Below are positions 1 to 7,101 of a stretch of DNA of 13,727 nt, piece by piece. The position numbers were made by a program, and so were the translations under genes. This stretch comes from CAYVTD01 sp964454445 (GTDB taxonomy: Bacteria > Bacteroidota > Ignavibacteria > Kapaibacteriales > UBA2268), in assembly GCA_964454445.1 (NCBI GenBank), contig CAYVTD010000056.1, forward strand, positions 1 to 13,727, in the 5' to 3' direction. The first letter of the stretch is position 1. Each line of letters begins with the position of its first letter. The notes beneath the pieces are model-generated. The model did no database searches. It was not told the origin of the DNA and worked only from the letters and a program-made list of their open reading frames with translations.

Positions 1-200
1 GCCCTTGATTTAAATAAGATTAACGATAAAATCCCCTCCCTGGTTTGCAAGGGGGGCTTTTGGAAGCCCTTGATTTAAATAAGATTAACGATAAAATCCC
101 CTCCCTGGTTTGCAAGGGGGACTTTTGGAAGCCCTTGATTTAAATAAGATTAACGATAAAATCCCCCTCCCTTGTTTGCAAGGGAGGGACGGGGAGGGAT
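1..200. repeat. Three 65-bp tandem repeat copies, last one diverged
   Basis: Copies begin at 1, 66 and 131, each opening with GCCCTTGATTTAAATAAGAT. Copies 1 and 2 differ at one base (G56 versus A121). Copy 3 follows them to about base 162, then diverges into a perfect hairpin and a G-rich tail ending near 200. The array starts at the first base of the window, so further copies may lie to the left. There are no variable spacers between copies, so this is a plain tandem array and not a CRISPR. No reading frame of note crosses it. Confidence 0.9.
165..188. repeat. Perfect 10-bp stem hairpin in repeat copy 3
   Basis: CCCTCCCTTG at 165-174 is the exact reverse complement of CAAGGGAGGG at 179-188, with the 4-base loop TTTG between them. 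Copies 1 and 2 keep only a weaker version of this palindrome (CCCTCCCTGG against CAAGGGGG). No T-run follows on either strand, so it is not a typical rho-independent terminator. It resembles dispersed palindromic repeats of low-GC bacterial genomes; that comparison is inference. Confidence 0.75.
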
Positions 201-393
201 CATCCCGTTTCGATTTCAAGCCAGGATTCATGTAAATGAATTATCTTCCAGCCAGAAGCATCTTAATTATTTAGTGTTGCGGATAAAAGATTAAACTGTT
301 CCTTTATCTCTGAAACAACTTTTTCTTTATCAAAACAAATTTCATTTGTTTCTTATTGAATAGGAACTATTATGGTGAGCATTTTTTAAGTTG
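201..393. other. Intergenic stretch with no gene seen
   Basis: No open frame with a plausible start was seen. The only structure is an AT-rich hairpin at 333-351 (AAACAAAT, loop TTC, ATTTGTTT). It lies downstream of the minus-strand tRNA and could help end that transcript, but no strong T-run follows it on the minus strand. Confidence 0.5.
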
Positions 394-467
394 TACGCCT
401 GAAGGGAGTCGAACCCCTAACCTTCTGATCCGTAGTCAGACACTCTATCCAATTGAGCTACAGGCGC
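394..467 (-). tRNA. trnR: tRNA-Arg (anticodon ACG)
   Basis: The minus strand reads as a full cloverleaf of 74 nt. The acceptor arm is GCGCCTG (467 to 461) against CAGGCGT. The D arm is GCTC..GAGT. The anticodon stem-loop is TCTGA-CTACGGA-TCAGA, giving anticodon ACG (read as ICG after deamination, family knowledge). The T arm contains GGTTCGACTCC, and the discriminator is A. The 3' CCA is not encoded (CAA follows), so it must be added after transcription. The first acceptor pair is G1-U72, a wobble, which is slightly unusual. No other tRNA is adjacent. Confidence 0.95.
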
Positions 468-619
468 ATTGTTTTCAAAATTTTCTTAAAATGAACTTTT
501 GGAACGTGCAATTTAACAAATTATTTTTATATTAAAAAATTTTTTATTTGTTGTTTTTTATGCCAGAATTATTATCGTTCTCATAATAAATATAATAAAA
601 ATCGCTTTATTCATCTTCG

Positions 620-650
620 TTTGTTTTTCAGGTAATTCTTATTTATTTTG
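620..650 (+). promoter_or_regulatory. Candidate Bacteroidota-type promoter for the 687 gene
   Basis: TTTG at 620-623 is followed after 19 bases by TTATTTTG at 643-650. The known Bacteroides sigma pattern is TTTG at -33 and TAnnTTTG at -7; the second box here matches 7 of 8 fixed or free positions (T for A at position 2). Transcription would begin about 30 bases before the ATG at 687. The region is AT-rich, so chance matches are likely. Confidence 0.3.
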
Positions 651-686
651 CATTATTAACAATGAATGATTGAGTAAATAAAAAAT

Positions 687-1664
687 ATGTCAAAAATCGA
701 AATACATAAGTACGAAAAATGCTATCGTGATGAATGGGACAAATTTATCGATGAATCGAACAACGGCACTATGTTCCACAAGCAAGCTTTTTTAGATTAC
801 CATCACGAGGGCAAGTTTAATTTTTATAGTTTAATGTTTAGAAAAAAAGGGCAATTGATAGCTGTGTTGCCTGGTGGTGTTTCCGGGGATAATGATGCTT
901 ATTGGTCGCCGATGGGGGCAAGTTATGGCTCGGTGGTTAGCAAAGATCTGCCCTTTGAAACTTCTTTGGAATTAATTGATTGTGTTATGGATTTCTTTAG
1001 GCGCAACAATTTCAAACATATCTATATGATTCCCCCACCGATTATCTACAACAAAGTTTATAATCAGCATATTGAATATGCCATGCTCTATCGTCGCTTC
1101 GATTTCGAATATTCTTATATTTCCCACACTATTAATATGTTGCAAAGCGATGATTTTTTCGACTATTTTGATCCTCAAGCAAGACGTATAATCCGTAAAA
1201 CTTTGCGCGAACAGAAAATCAGGGTAGAGAAAAGCACTGATTTTGCAGCTTTTTATCCAATTCTCGAAAGCAATAAGCGAAGACATAATGTCAAACCGAC
1301 ACATTCTCTTGCTGACCTCATCCGCCTTTATGAGTTAATGCCCGAACATTTGAAATTGTTTTTAGTTTATAAAGATGACATTCCTATAGCAGGATCCTTG
1401 CTTTTTTTGGCAAACAGCAAGGTTTCCCTTTGCTTTTATATTATGATGGATTACAATTATAAAGAATTGAAACCAGTATTCTTGGCTATGTATGAATCAG
1501 TTCGTTGGTCGAAAGAAAATGGCTACGAATGGTTCGACATTGGCGTTTCGCAGGATACAGCCGCTGAAGATCCAATGACTCCAGCACTTAGCTTGATTTC
1601 TTTCAAAGAACGGTTTCATGCAAGAGGGGTCTCGCGTTCAACATATCATTATGAATTTAAATGA
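687..1664 (+). CDS. GNAT/FemAB-like acyltransferase
   Basis: This 325-residue cytosolic protein has no signal peptide or membrane helix. The layout fits the FemAB/Acetyltransf_6 group of GNAT-fold proteins: an N-terminal half with the W73-SPMGASYG-81 segment, and a C-terminal GNAT core at about residues 150-315. That core contains the basic helix around 165-174 (ARRIIRKTLR), the strand pair LFLVYKDDIPIAGSLLF (224-240), and the closing EWFDIGVSQD (281-290) with FKERFHARG (306-314), a segment typical of this group. Such enzymes transfer amino-acyl or acyl groups to peptidoglycan precursors or to sugars of surface glycans (family knowledge). The stop overlaps the next start by 4 bases (ATGA), so it is translationally coupled to the glycosyltransferase, supporting a glycan-decorating role. 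The exact substrate cannot be read from sequence. No strong Shine-Dalgarno precedes the ATG. Confidence 0.8.
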   Translation: MSKIEIHKYEKCYRDEWDKFIDESNNGTMFHKQAFLDYHHEGKFNFYSLMFRKKGQLIAVLPGGVSGDNDAYWSPMGASYGSVVSKDLPFETSLELIDCVMDFFRRNNFKHIYMIPPPIIYNKVYNQHIEYAMLYRRFDFEYSYISHTINMLQSDDFFDYFDPQARRIIRKTLREQKIRVEKSTDFAAFYPILESNKRRHNVKPTHSLADLIRLYELMPEHLKLFLVYKDDIPIAGSLLFLANSKVSLCFYIMMDYNYKELKPVFLAMYESVRWSKENGYEWFDIGVSQDTAAEDPMTPALSLISFKERFHARGVSRSTYHYEFK

Positions 1665-2788
1665 GTGAAACAGACATAACTTACGATGCTTGCCTAATAG
1701 TTTTCAACGAAATTAGCGTCGACGCAAGAGCTCTCAACATGGCAGAAACGCTTGCCCAAAACGGTAAATCTGTGTGTATCCTTGCCATCGCTGATATTTC
1801 TGAAGAAGAATACTTTTCAAAGAAAGGAATTTTGCTTTATTCCATTAATAAATCTAATTATAAAAGAATGTGGCGACGCTGGCTCGATTTTTCAACTCAA
1901 ACTAATAAGATTAAAGTCAAAGCCAGCACTTATTGGGCTTGTGATCTATACTCCTTGCCGATAGCTATATCTTTAAAAAAGCAATTTAAAGGAAAACTAA
2001 TATACGATTCGAGAGAAATCTTTTCTGCCCTTGGTCCTGCAGCAGCAAGCCCCTTAAAGCAAAAAGTATTAACATGGTTAGAACTGCGTTGGGTGGCTAA
2101 AGTCGATGAATTTATAGTTTCTGGCGACCTCGATGCTGACTTTTTAAAGAAACATTTTAAGACTAACAAGCCCTTTCACATAATAATGAATCTCCCACCT
2201 TATAAAAAAGCTGTCGAATCAAATTTTTTACGAGAAAAGTTTGATCTAAGTCAAGAAAAAAAGATTATACTATATCAGGGAGTGGTTTTAGAAGGGAGAG
2301 GCTTGCTGCCAACTGTTCGTGCATTGAAGTATTATGAAGAAGCAATGCTTTGCATCGTTGGATCGGGCCCGTTTATTAAAAAAATAGAAGAAGAAGCAGT
2401 CGTCTTTGGTGTTTCTGATAGGGTTCTTTTCACAGGGCAGATACCATATAATCAATTACACGAAGTAACAAGCTCTGCAGATCTTGGATTGTGCTTTATC
2501 GAACCAATTTCATTCTCTTACGAGCTTGCCTTGCCTAACAAACTTTTTGAATATGCTATGGCAAGGATTCCTGTCCTTGCTAGCGACTTGCCCGCAATGA
2601 AAAAAATTATTGAGGAAGAGAAAATCGGGATTGCCATACCTCCATCTTCAAGCCCCGAAGAAATTGCATTAGCTTTAAAAGATTTATGCTCTGAAAAATA
2701 CTCATCATCATTCATAGCCGCATGCAACAAATCAGCTATAAAATACTCGTATAACACTCAGGAAAATTTGATTTTATCGCTTGTATAA
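1661..2788 (+). CDS. GT4-type (GT-B fold) glycosyltransferase
   Basis: This 375-residue protein is of normal length for a family 4 retaining glycosyltransferase, which moves a sugar from an NDP-sugar to a growing surface glycan at the cytoplasmic membrane face. The N-terminal acceptor domain (1-180) contains the family-like LIYDSREIFS at 113-122. The C-terminal donor domain begins near 200 with KIILYQGVVLEGRGL (201-215). It continues through CIVGSGP (231-237), VLFTGQIPY (255-263) and the donor-binding EX7E-like stretch ELALPNKLFEYAMARIPVLA (288-307). No transmembrane segment or signal is visible. Its start codon lies inside the stop of the acyltransferase gene, so the two form one coupled operon. 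Donor sugar and acceptor are not determinable here. A palindromic element follows the stop by about 45 bases. Confidence 0.9.
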   Translation: MSETDITYDACLIVFNEISVDARALNMAETLAQNGKSVCILAIADISEEEYFSKKGILLYSINKSNYKRMWRRWLDFSTQTNKIKVKASTYWACDLYSLPIAISLKKQFKGKLIYDSREIFSALGPAAASPLKQKVLTWLELRWVAKVDEFIVSGDLDADFLKKHFKTNKPFHIIMNLPPYKKAVESNFLREKFDLSQEKKIILYQGVVLEGRGLLPTVRALKYYEEAMLCIVGSGPFIKKIEEEAVVFGVSDRVLFTGQIPYNQLHEVTSSADLGLCFIEPISFSYELALPNKLFEYAMARIPVLASDLPAMKKIIEEEKIGIAIPPSSSPEEIALALKDLCSEKYSSSFIAACNKSAIKYSYNTQENLILSLV

Positions 2789-2830
2789 AGAAATTAAATT
2801 TGATTTTTTTTCCTGTGATTTATTAAACAG

Positions 2831-2951
2831 GGATTAGTCAGACAGAAATTAGTCAGACAGAAATTAGTCAGACAAGGATGTCTGACCTACTAGAATTTTC
2901 TGGACTTGGTAGAACAAACATCCTTGTTTGTTTTTCTCGGTTTGGACTAAT
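2831..2951. repeat. 15-bp tandem repeats fused to a long palindromic element
   Basis: ATTAGTCAGACAGAA is repeated with a 15-base period from 2833, 2848 and 2863; the third unit changes into the left arm of an inverted repeat. Nested pairs are seen. ATTAGTC (2863-2869) pairs with GACTAAT (2945-2951). ACAAGGATGT (2872-2881) pairs with ACATCCTTGT (2918-2927). CTAC (2887-2890) pairs with GTAG (2909-2912). The last two pairs are separated by 5 bases on each side. Each main arm can also fold alone: GTCAGACA/TGTCTGAC (2867-2886) and AACAAACA/TGTTTGTT (2913-2932). It lies between convergent genes. It could be a MITE- or REP-like element, a bidirectional terminator, or both. Confidence 0.8.
2913..2937 (+). 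terminator. Possible terminator for the acyltransferase/glycosyltransferase operon
   Basis: An 8-bp stem (AACAAACA 2913-2920, TGTTTGTT 2925-2932) with loop TCCT runs into a T-rich stretch TTTTTCT. The stem is AT-rich and weak for an intrinsic terminator, and it starts about 125 bases after the stop at 2788. It is also part of the palindromic element described for 2831-2951, so termination may be a by-product. Confidence 0.4.
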
Positions 2952-3037
2952 ACTATTAATGAGACAGTCTAGCTATAAGCAAAAAATACTTCAATAATAT
3001 CTTAAATAATTTGGATCAATGTATTATAATAATATTT

Positions 3038-4186
3038 TCATCTAACTACTCTGAGGTTGCCATTTGCTTTTAACTTGCCGTCAAGTTCGATTCGGAAATA
3101 ATATGCTCCAGTAGCAAAATATGAAAAATTCACAGGAATAACGATTTCATCGGAACGTTTTTCCTGCTCTACACTAAGCAAATTGTTGCCATTGGAATCG
3201 AAAAACATAGCTCTGATTCTGCCCTTGTCTTCCGATTTGAAGTGTAGATCGGTCAAGCCATCAGTCGGGTTCGGATGGCAATATGCAGTTTTATTGACTT
3301 CGATGCTCGTATCTTCTTTTATAGAGCTAGCAATGCCGTCCCAACCTGCAATTCTCGCCCATAAATGCCATGCGGCAACTCCTTTTTTCACACAATTTAA
3401 GCTGACAGAGTGGGCACAATCGCTACATTTCTGAGAAATTTTTGCAAGAAGGTGGTCAGGGTTAGCTGCAAGCCATTCGTAAGCCCAATTCCCGCTGCCG
3501 CCACCTGGCTTGTTATAGTTACAACCATCATCAGCAAAAAATTCCTGATAATTAATATCGCAATCAGGACTATATTTCTCAATATCTGCAAAATCAAAGA
3601 GGATTTTATTGTTTTGTATACAGAAATCACGAATTTTCTGATTTGCTTTGAAAAGCGAACCATTAGGCCCATCTCCTTCGAGATGGCCTGTCATATAAAC
3701 AAAGCGCACATTGGGATAATCTTTTTCGAGTTTTGCCATCCTCTGGAGATAATGGGTTTCTAAATCAACATCATTAACTTGTCCGCACCAAGACCACATT
3801 ATTACGTTGCAATCTGGCCTATCATCAAGATATCGACGTGTTTTATCGTCCCAACCCGAGTAGCCGCAGTCGAGGGCAAGGTAGCCATCGTCGTAACTAG
3901 TACCTTCAAATAAATGAAGGGAATTATTTGCACCGGAATAACTCCAAGCATATTTACCATCATTAAAATAAGCATTGATAGCCGACATTCCTGAGGTTAT
4001 CTGACTTCCGTGCGAAGTATGTCCATAACCAATAAACAAATCGGCTTTCGATTTTTCGAGCCAATAGTCTGGAATTTGTTCTAAATTAACACATTCATGT
4101 CCGATAATAACAGCTGTTTTTTGCGAAAAAAGCTGAATTGCGGCAATAAACAATAAAACTATAACCTTGGAGATTGTCTTGCTCAT
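3038..4186 (-). CDS. Secreted protein of unknown function with T9SS sorting domain
   Basis: This 382-residue protein begins with a Sec signal peptide (KVIVLLFIAAIQLFSQ, about residues 7-22, cleavage near S21/Q22). The body (25-290) carries striking conserved-looking motifs: GYGHTSHGSQ (53-62), IMWSWCGQVND (129-139), VYMTGHLEGDGPNG (163-176), and AAWHLWARIAGWDG (271-284). It has many cysteines, suggesting disulfides outside the cytoplasm. Residues 303-382 look like a type A T9SS C-terminal domain: CHPNPTDG near 303-310, then beta strands, and FATGAYYFRIELDG before a basic end. The protein is therefore probably exported across the outer membrane and anchored or released. The Ser-His motif and the later D/H segments could suit an SGNH-type hydrolase, but this is only inference; no canonical GDS block is present. 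A GAGGAG ribosome site sits 6 bases upstream, fixing the ATG at 4186. Confidence 0.85.
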   Translation of the reverse strand: MSKTISKVIVLLFIAAIQLFSQKTAVIIGHECVNLEQIPDYWLEKSKADLFIGYGHTSHGSQITSGMSAINAYFNDGKYAWSYSGANNSLHLFEGTSYDDGYLALDCGYSGWDDKTRRYLDDRPDCNVIMWSWCGQVNDVDLETHYLQRMAKLEKDYPNVRFVYMTGHLEGDGPNGSLFKANQKIRDFCIQNNKILFDFADIEKYSPDCDINYQEFFADDGCNYNKPGGGSGNWAYEWLAANPDHLLAKISQKCSDCAHSVSLNCVKKGVAAWHLWARIAGWDGIASSIKEDTSIEVNKTAYCHPNPTDGLTDLHFKSEDKGRIRAMFFDSNGNNLLSVEQEKRSDEIVIPVNFSYFATGAYYFRIELDGKLKANGNLRVVR

Positions 4187-4192
4187 TTCATT

Positions 4193-4198
4193 CTCCTC
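4193..4198 (-). promoter_or_regulatory. Ribosome binding site of the T9SS cargo gene
   Basis: On the minus strand GAGGAG lies 6 bases before the ATG at 4186-4184. It supports this start and the full-length signal peptide. Confidence 0.75.
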
Positions 4199-4316
4199 AT
4201 AATTTATTTAATACAATAAACTTACTAAAAATTAAGAGTTATTTATGAATTAACCAAAGGAAAAATAAAAATTGAGATATTTAATTAATTACATCTCTCC
4301 ATTTTCCTTATGTTCT

Positions 4317-6824
4317 CTACACATCATCGCGCCATTGAGAAGCAATGGAATGATACTTTTTAGCAAGTTTAACAGCGGCATCGTATTCATCGCTTTCGCC
4401 AATGATTGTGAAAGCATCATTCTCCATTTCAGGAATGAGAAGCACCGAATCGCCGCTGGAGAAAATTTTCACCCCTTCAACCAATTCGCGTTTCATTTCT
4501 GCAGAATGTTCCATTGCTCGCCTCATTACGGTGCCTTTCATCTCTTTTGGACATTCTAGATTAATGCTATACTGATATCTGCGAGGCAATGCTTCATCGA
4601 GTTCCGGTAGTTTCCAGCCAGTAATAGCAAGCATTTCAAGAATTTTTCCTGCTGTGTACATTGCATCTGAAGCAAATAAAAATTCGCTGAAAATGAAGCC
4701 TCCCCATACACCACCAACAAACAATACTTCTGGATCGCGGGTTGCCTCCATCATCGCGGAATGTGAATTTTGGACCCTTATTACATCTATATCATATTCT
4801 TCTGCAATCTGCTCGATTTCTTCGGAGGCAACGATAGATACAGCAATTTTATATTTTCCCCTTTTCTTGTTAACTTCAAGGAATAGCTTTGTAACAATAG
4901 TAAGCAAGCGCATCGGATGGAACCAAACGCCGCGCTCGTCTATCAAAGAAATTTTTTCGGCGCCAGTTTCCATTCTAAAACCAATTTCATAACCAAGAGA
5001 ACGCATGATAGTTGCCATTTCTTCGCTACCTTCATCTGCTACTTCCAAGTCGAATTTGAACATGCTTGGATCGACATAATCATGCATAGAAATCGCTTGT
5101 ACGCCCATATTACCGAGAATACCAGGGAAAACCACCGCGGCAAGACCATAAGAATAATCCATCAATATTTTAAATTTCCGGTATCTAATAATCTCTGCAT
5201 TAATAGAATCAGTAAATCTGTCGATATATATTTCTTTCGAACGTTCTGGATAGCGGATGTAGCCCACCTTATCCGGAATAGCTCGTCTTATATCTTCACC
5301 GAAGAAATATCGCTCGACTTTCTTTGTTCTTTCAATGCCTATGTCTCTACCTTCTTCGTTGAAAATGATGATGTCTGTCTTATTTGGGTAGCGTGGAGAT
5401 TTTCTCACGTGGAAACCGCCAGCATATCGAGCACTACTAAGAATTTCCAGCCTTGTTTGTGGAATTGAGGTGGCTTGCAAATCATTAATGTTTAAACCGA
5501 CAGATGCTAACCCGACAGCTATGGAGCGCTTTATTATTCGCGAAACACGGTTAGAATCGCGACTAACAAGCACCGAGTTGCCCGCGCCAAAAGTCATACC
5601 TATTGCCATACCGAGTTTCGTTCCAAACTCAGGATCGATGTCAAAGTTAGTAAGTCCAGAGATCCGGCTGCCTGTGAAAAGCTCGTTGAGCCAGCGTTCT
5701 TCCTGTACTAGGGAATGTGAAAGCACAGCTCCCTGTTCGATTACTTTTTCGGGCCATAGCTTGATGTTCGGGTTTAGTTTTGCTTCAGCGCCAATAATAC
5801 ATTTTTCAGCAATAAATACATTTTCTTCTATGGTGGCATTAGCACCGATTTTTACATTCGAGCAAATCACATCATCGGTTAAATCTGTAAAATCGCCTAT
5901 TTCAGAATCTGCCCATATCGTCGTGCGTAGCAAATCGGCACCCATCCCTATTTTGCAATTATCGCCGATAACGCACTCAGCAAGTACTGAATGTTCGCCG
6001 ATTTCAACATTTTTTCCAATGATGTTTCTTCCTTTAAGTTTCACAGTGGGAGCTATCCTGCAGCCTTCTCCGATTAATGAATCATCTTTTTTAATACCGG
6101 TCGAATTTACTTTTACAGTATTCCTAAGGGCGTCGTGTTGCCCATTCTGGTATTCGTTGAGATTGCCCACATCGCGCCAATATCCATCGGAGATATAACC
6201 ATAAAGAGGCAATTTTTGTCGGAGCATTTCCGGGAAAAGATCTTTGCTAAAGTCGAATTCCTGGCGTAAAGGTATAAGATCGAGCATTTCCGGCTCCAAA
6301 ATGTAAATTCCCGTATTAATAGTGTCTGAAAAGACTTGCCCCCAGGAGGGTTTTTCCAAAAAACGAATGATTTTGCCTTCAATGTCTGTCATCACGATAC
6401 CATAATGCAATGGCTTTGTTACGCGTGTAAGCAATATTGTTGCCTGAGCACCTTTTTCTTTATGGAAGTCGATTGCTTTTGTGAGGTCAAAATCTGTCAA
6501 AACATCGCCACTAATGATAATAAACCGGGAATCGAGTTGTTCGTATCCATTCTTTACGGCACCAGCAGTGCCATAATCTGCTTGAGCCATCACATAATTC
6601 ATTTTAATACCATATTTCGAACCATCTTCGAAATGGGAAGTTATCACATCTGGTTGAAAATAAAGCAAGGACACAATGTCAGTAATCTGATGCTTTTTAA
6701 GCAAATCGACGATGTGCTCCATCATCGGGATATTTAAAATCGGGACCATCGGCTTGGGAATGCTCGTGGTCAAGGGGCGCAAACGTGTGCCGAAGCCACC
6801 TGCCATAATAACTGCTTTGTTCAT
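4317..6824 (-). CDS. Sugar-1-phosphate nucleotidyltransferase fused to phosphomannomutase-like domain
   Basis: This 835-residue cytosolic protein resembles proteins annotated as mannose-1-phosphate guanylyltransferase/phosphomannomutase. Residues 1-235 form an intact nucleotidyltransferase: AGGFGTRLRPLT (8-19), KPMVPI (24-29), GTAGAVK (85-91), SGD (105-107), EKP (157-159), NTGIYILEP (170-178) and WRDVG (216-220). Residues 250-375 are left-handed beta-helix hexapeptide repeats (IGEG, IGKN, IGDN, IGAN, IGAE). Residues 385-835 follow the alpha-phosphohexomutase layout, but the key motifs are changed. TASHNP becomes RKSPRY (474-479, Ser476 retained). The metal loop DGDADR becomes ETGAEK (619-624). 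GGEPSGH becomes GGVWGGF (704-710). RPSGTEP becomes IPEMEND (797-803). The likely role is making GDP-mannose or a related NDP-sugar for glycans, with a non-catalytic or regulatory C-terminus. The nucleotide specificity is inferred. A strong AAAGGAG site supports the ATG at 6824. Confidence 0.9.
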   Translation of the reverse strand: MNKAVIMAGGFGTRLRPLTTSIPKPMVPILNIPMMEHIVDLLKKHQITDIVSLLYFQPDVITSHFEDGSKYGIKMNYVMAQADYGTAGAVKNGYEQLDSRFIIISGDVLTDFDLTKAIDFHKEKGAQATILLTRVTKPLHYGIVMTDIEGKIIRFLEKPSWGQVFSDTINTGIYILEPEMLDLIPLRQEFDFSKDLFPEMLRQKLPLYGYISDGYWRDVGNLNEYQNGQHDALRNTVKVNSTGIKKDDSLIGEGCRIAPTVKLKGRNIIGKNVEIGEHSVLAECVIGDNCKIGMGADLLRTTIWADSEIGDFTDLTDDVICSNVKIGANATIEENVFIAEKCIIGAEAKLNPNIKLWPEKVIEQGAVLSHSLVQEERWLNELFTGSRISGLTNFDIDPEFGTKLGMAIGMTFGAGNSVLVSRDSNRVSRIIKRSIAVGLASVGLNINDLQATSIPQTRLEILSSARYAGGFHVRKSPRYPNKTDIIIFNEEGRDIGIERTKKVERYFFGEDIRRAIPDKVGYIRYPERSKEIYIDRFTDSINAEIIRYRKFKILMDYSYGLAAVVFPGILGNMGVQAISMHDYVDPSMFKFDLEVADEGSEEMATIMRSLGYEIGFRMETGAEKISLIDERGVWFHPMRLLTIVTKLFLEVNKKRGKYKIAVSIVASEEIEQIAEEYDIDVIRVQNSHSAMMEATRDPEVLFVGGVWGGFIFSEFLFASDAMYTAGKILEMLAITGWKLPELDEALPRRYQYSINLECPKEMKGTVMRRAMEHSAEMKRELVEGVKIFSSGDSVLLIPEMENDAFTIIGESDEYDAAVKLAKKYHSIASQWRDDV

Positions 6825-6832
6825 TGATTGCT

Positions 6833-6839
6833 CTCCTTT
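6833..6839 (-). promoter_or_regulatory. Ribosome binding site of the nucleotidyltransferase gene
   Basis: On the minus strand AAAGGAG lies 8 bases before the ATG at 6824-6822, directly ahead of the AGGFGTRLRPLT region, confirming the N-terminus. Confidence 0.8.
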
Positions 6840-7101
6840 GAAATTATTGTTTTTAAATGTATGATCCTTTTCGGTATTGTCATTATTCTCGGTTGAAGTT
6901 TTTTTTATATAAATAGTTAAAGAATATTATCTTTTAGAAATATTTTATAGCATTAGCTTTTGTTCTAGGACTTCTTTTATCAAATAATTTATTATGTTTG
7001 CAATTTAAATTATTAATAAGTTAAAAGCAAAACATTTTCGTTTATTTTCAATAAGTTTTTTAGTTTACCAAAATATGTATCATCAATAATTGAGAATAAT
7101 T
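6840..7101. other. Divergent intergenic region
   Basis: About 260 AT-rich bases separate the minus-strand nucleotidyltransferase gene from the plus-strand flavoprotein gene, so both promoters should lie here. No convincing TTTG/TAnnTTTG pair, operator palindrome or small gene was recognised. Confidence 0.5.

Noticed and set aside
1..200. Possible CRISPR array
   Set aside because: The copies abut with no unique spacers, the unit is 65 bases long, and no cas gene is present.
972..1304. Minus-strand frame of 110 codons inside the acyltransferase gene
   Set aside because: It is antisense to a recognisable GNAT-like protein and has no family features or ribosome site.
4917..6198. Two long plus-strand open frames (4917-5468 and 5470-6198)
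   Set aside because: They lie entirely antisense to the well-supported nucleotidyltransferase fusion gene and their translations look like no protein family.
7090..7101. TTG start adding four residues to the flavoprotein
   Set aside because: There is no ribosome site before it, and the ATG at 7102 begins the typical DHOD-like N-terminus.
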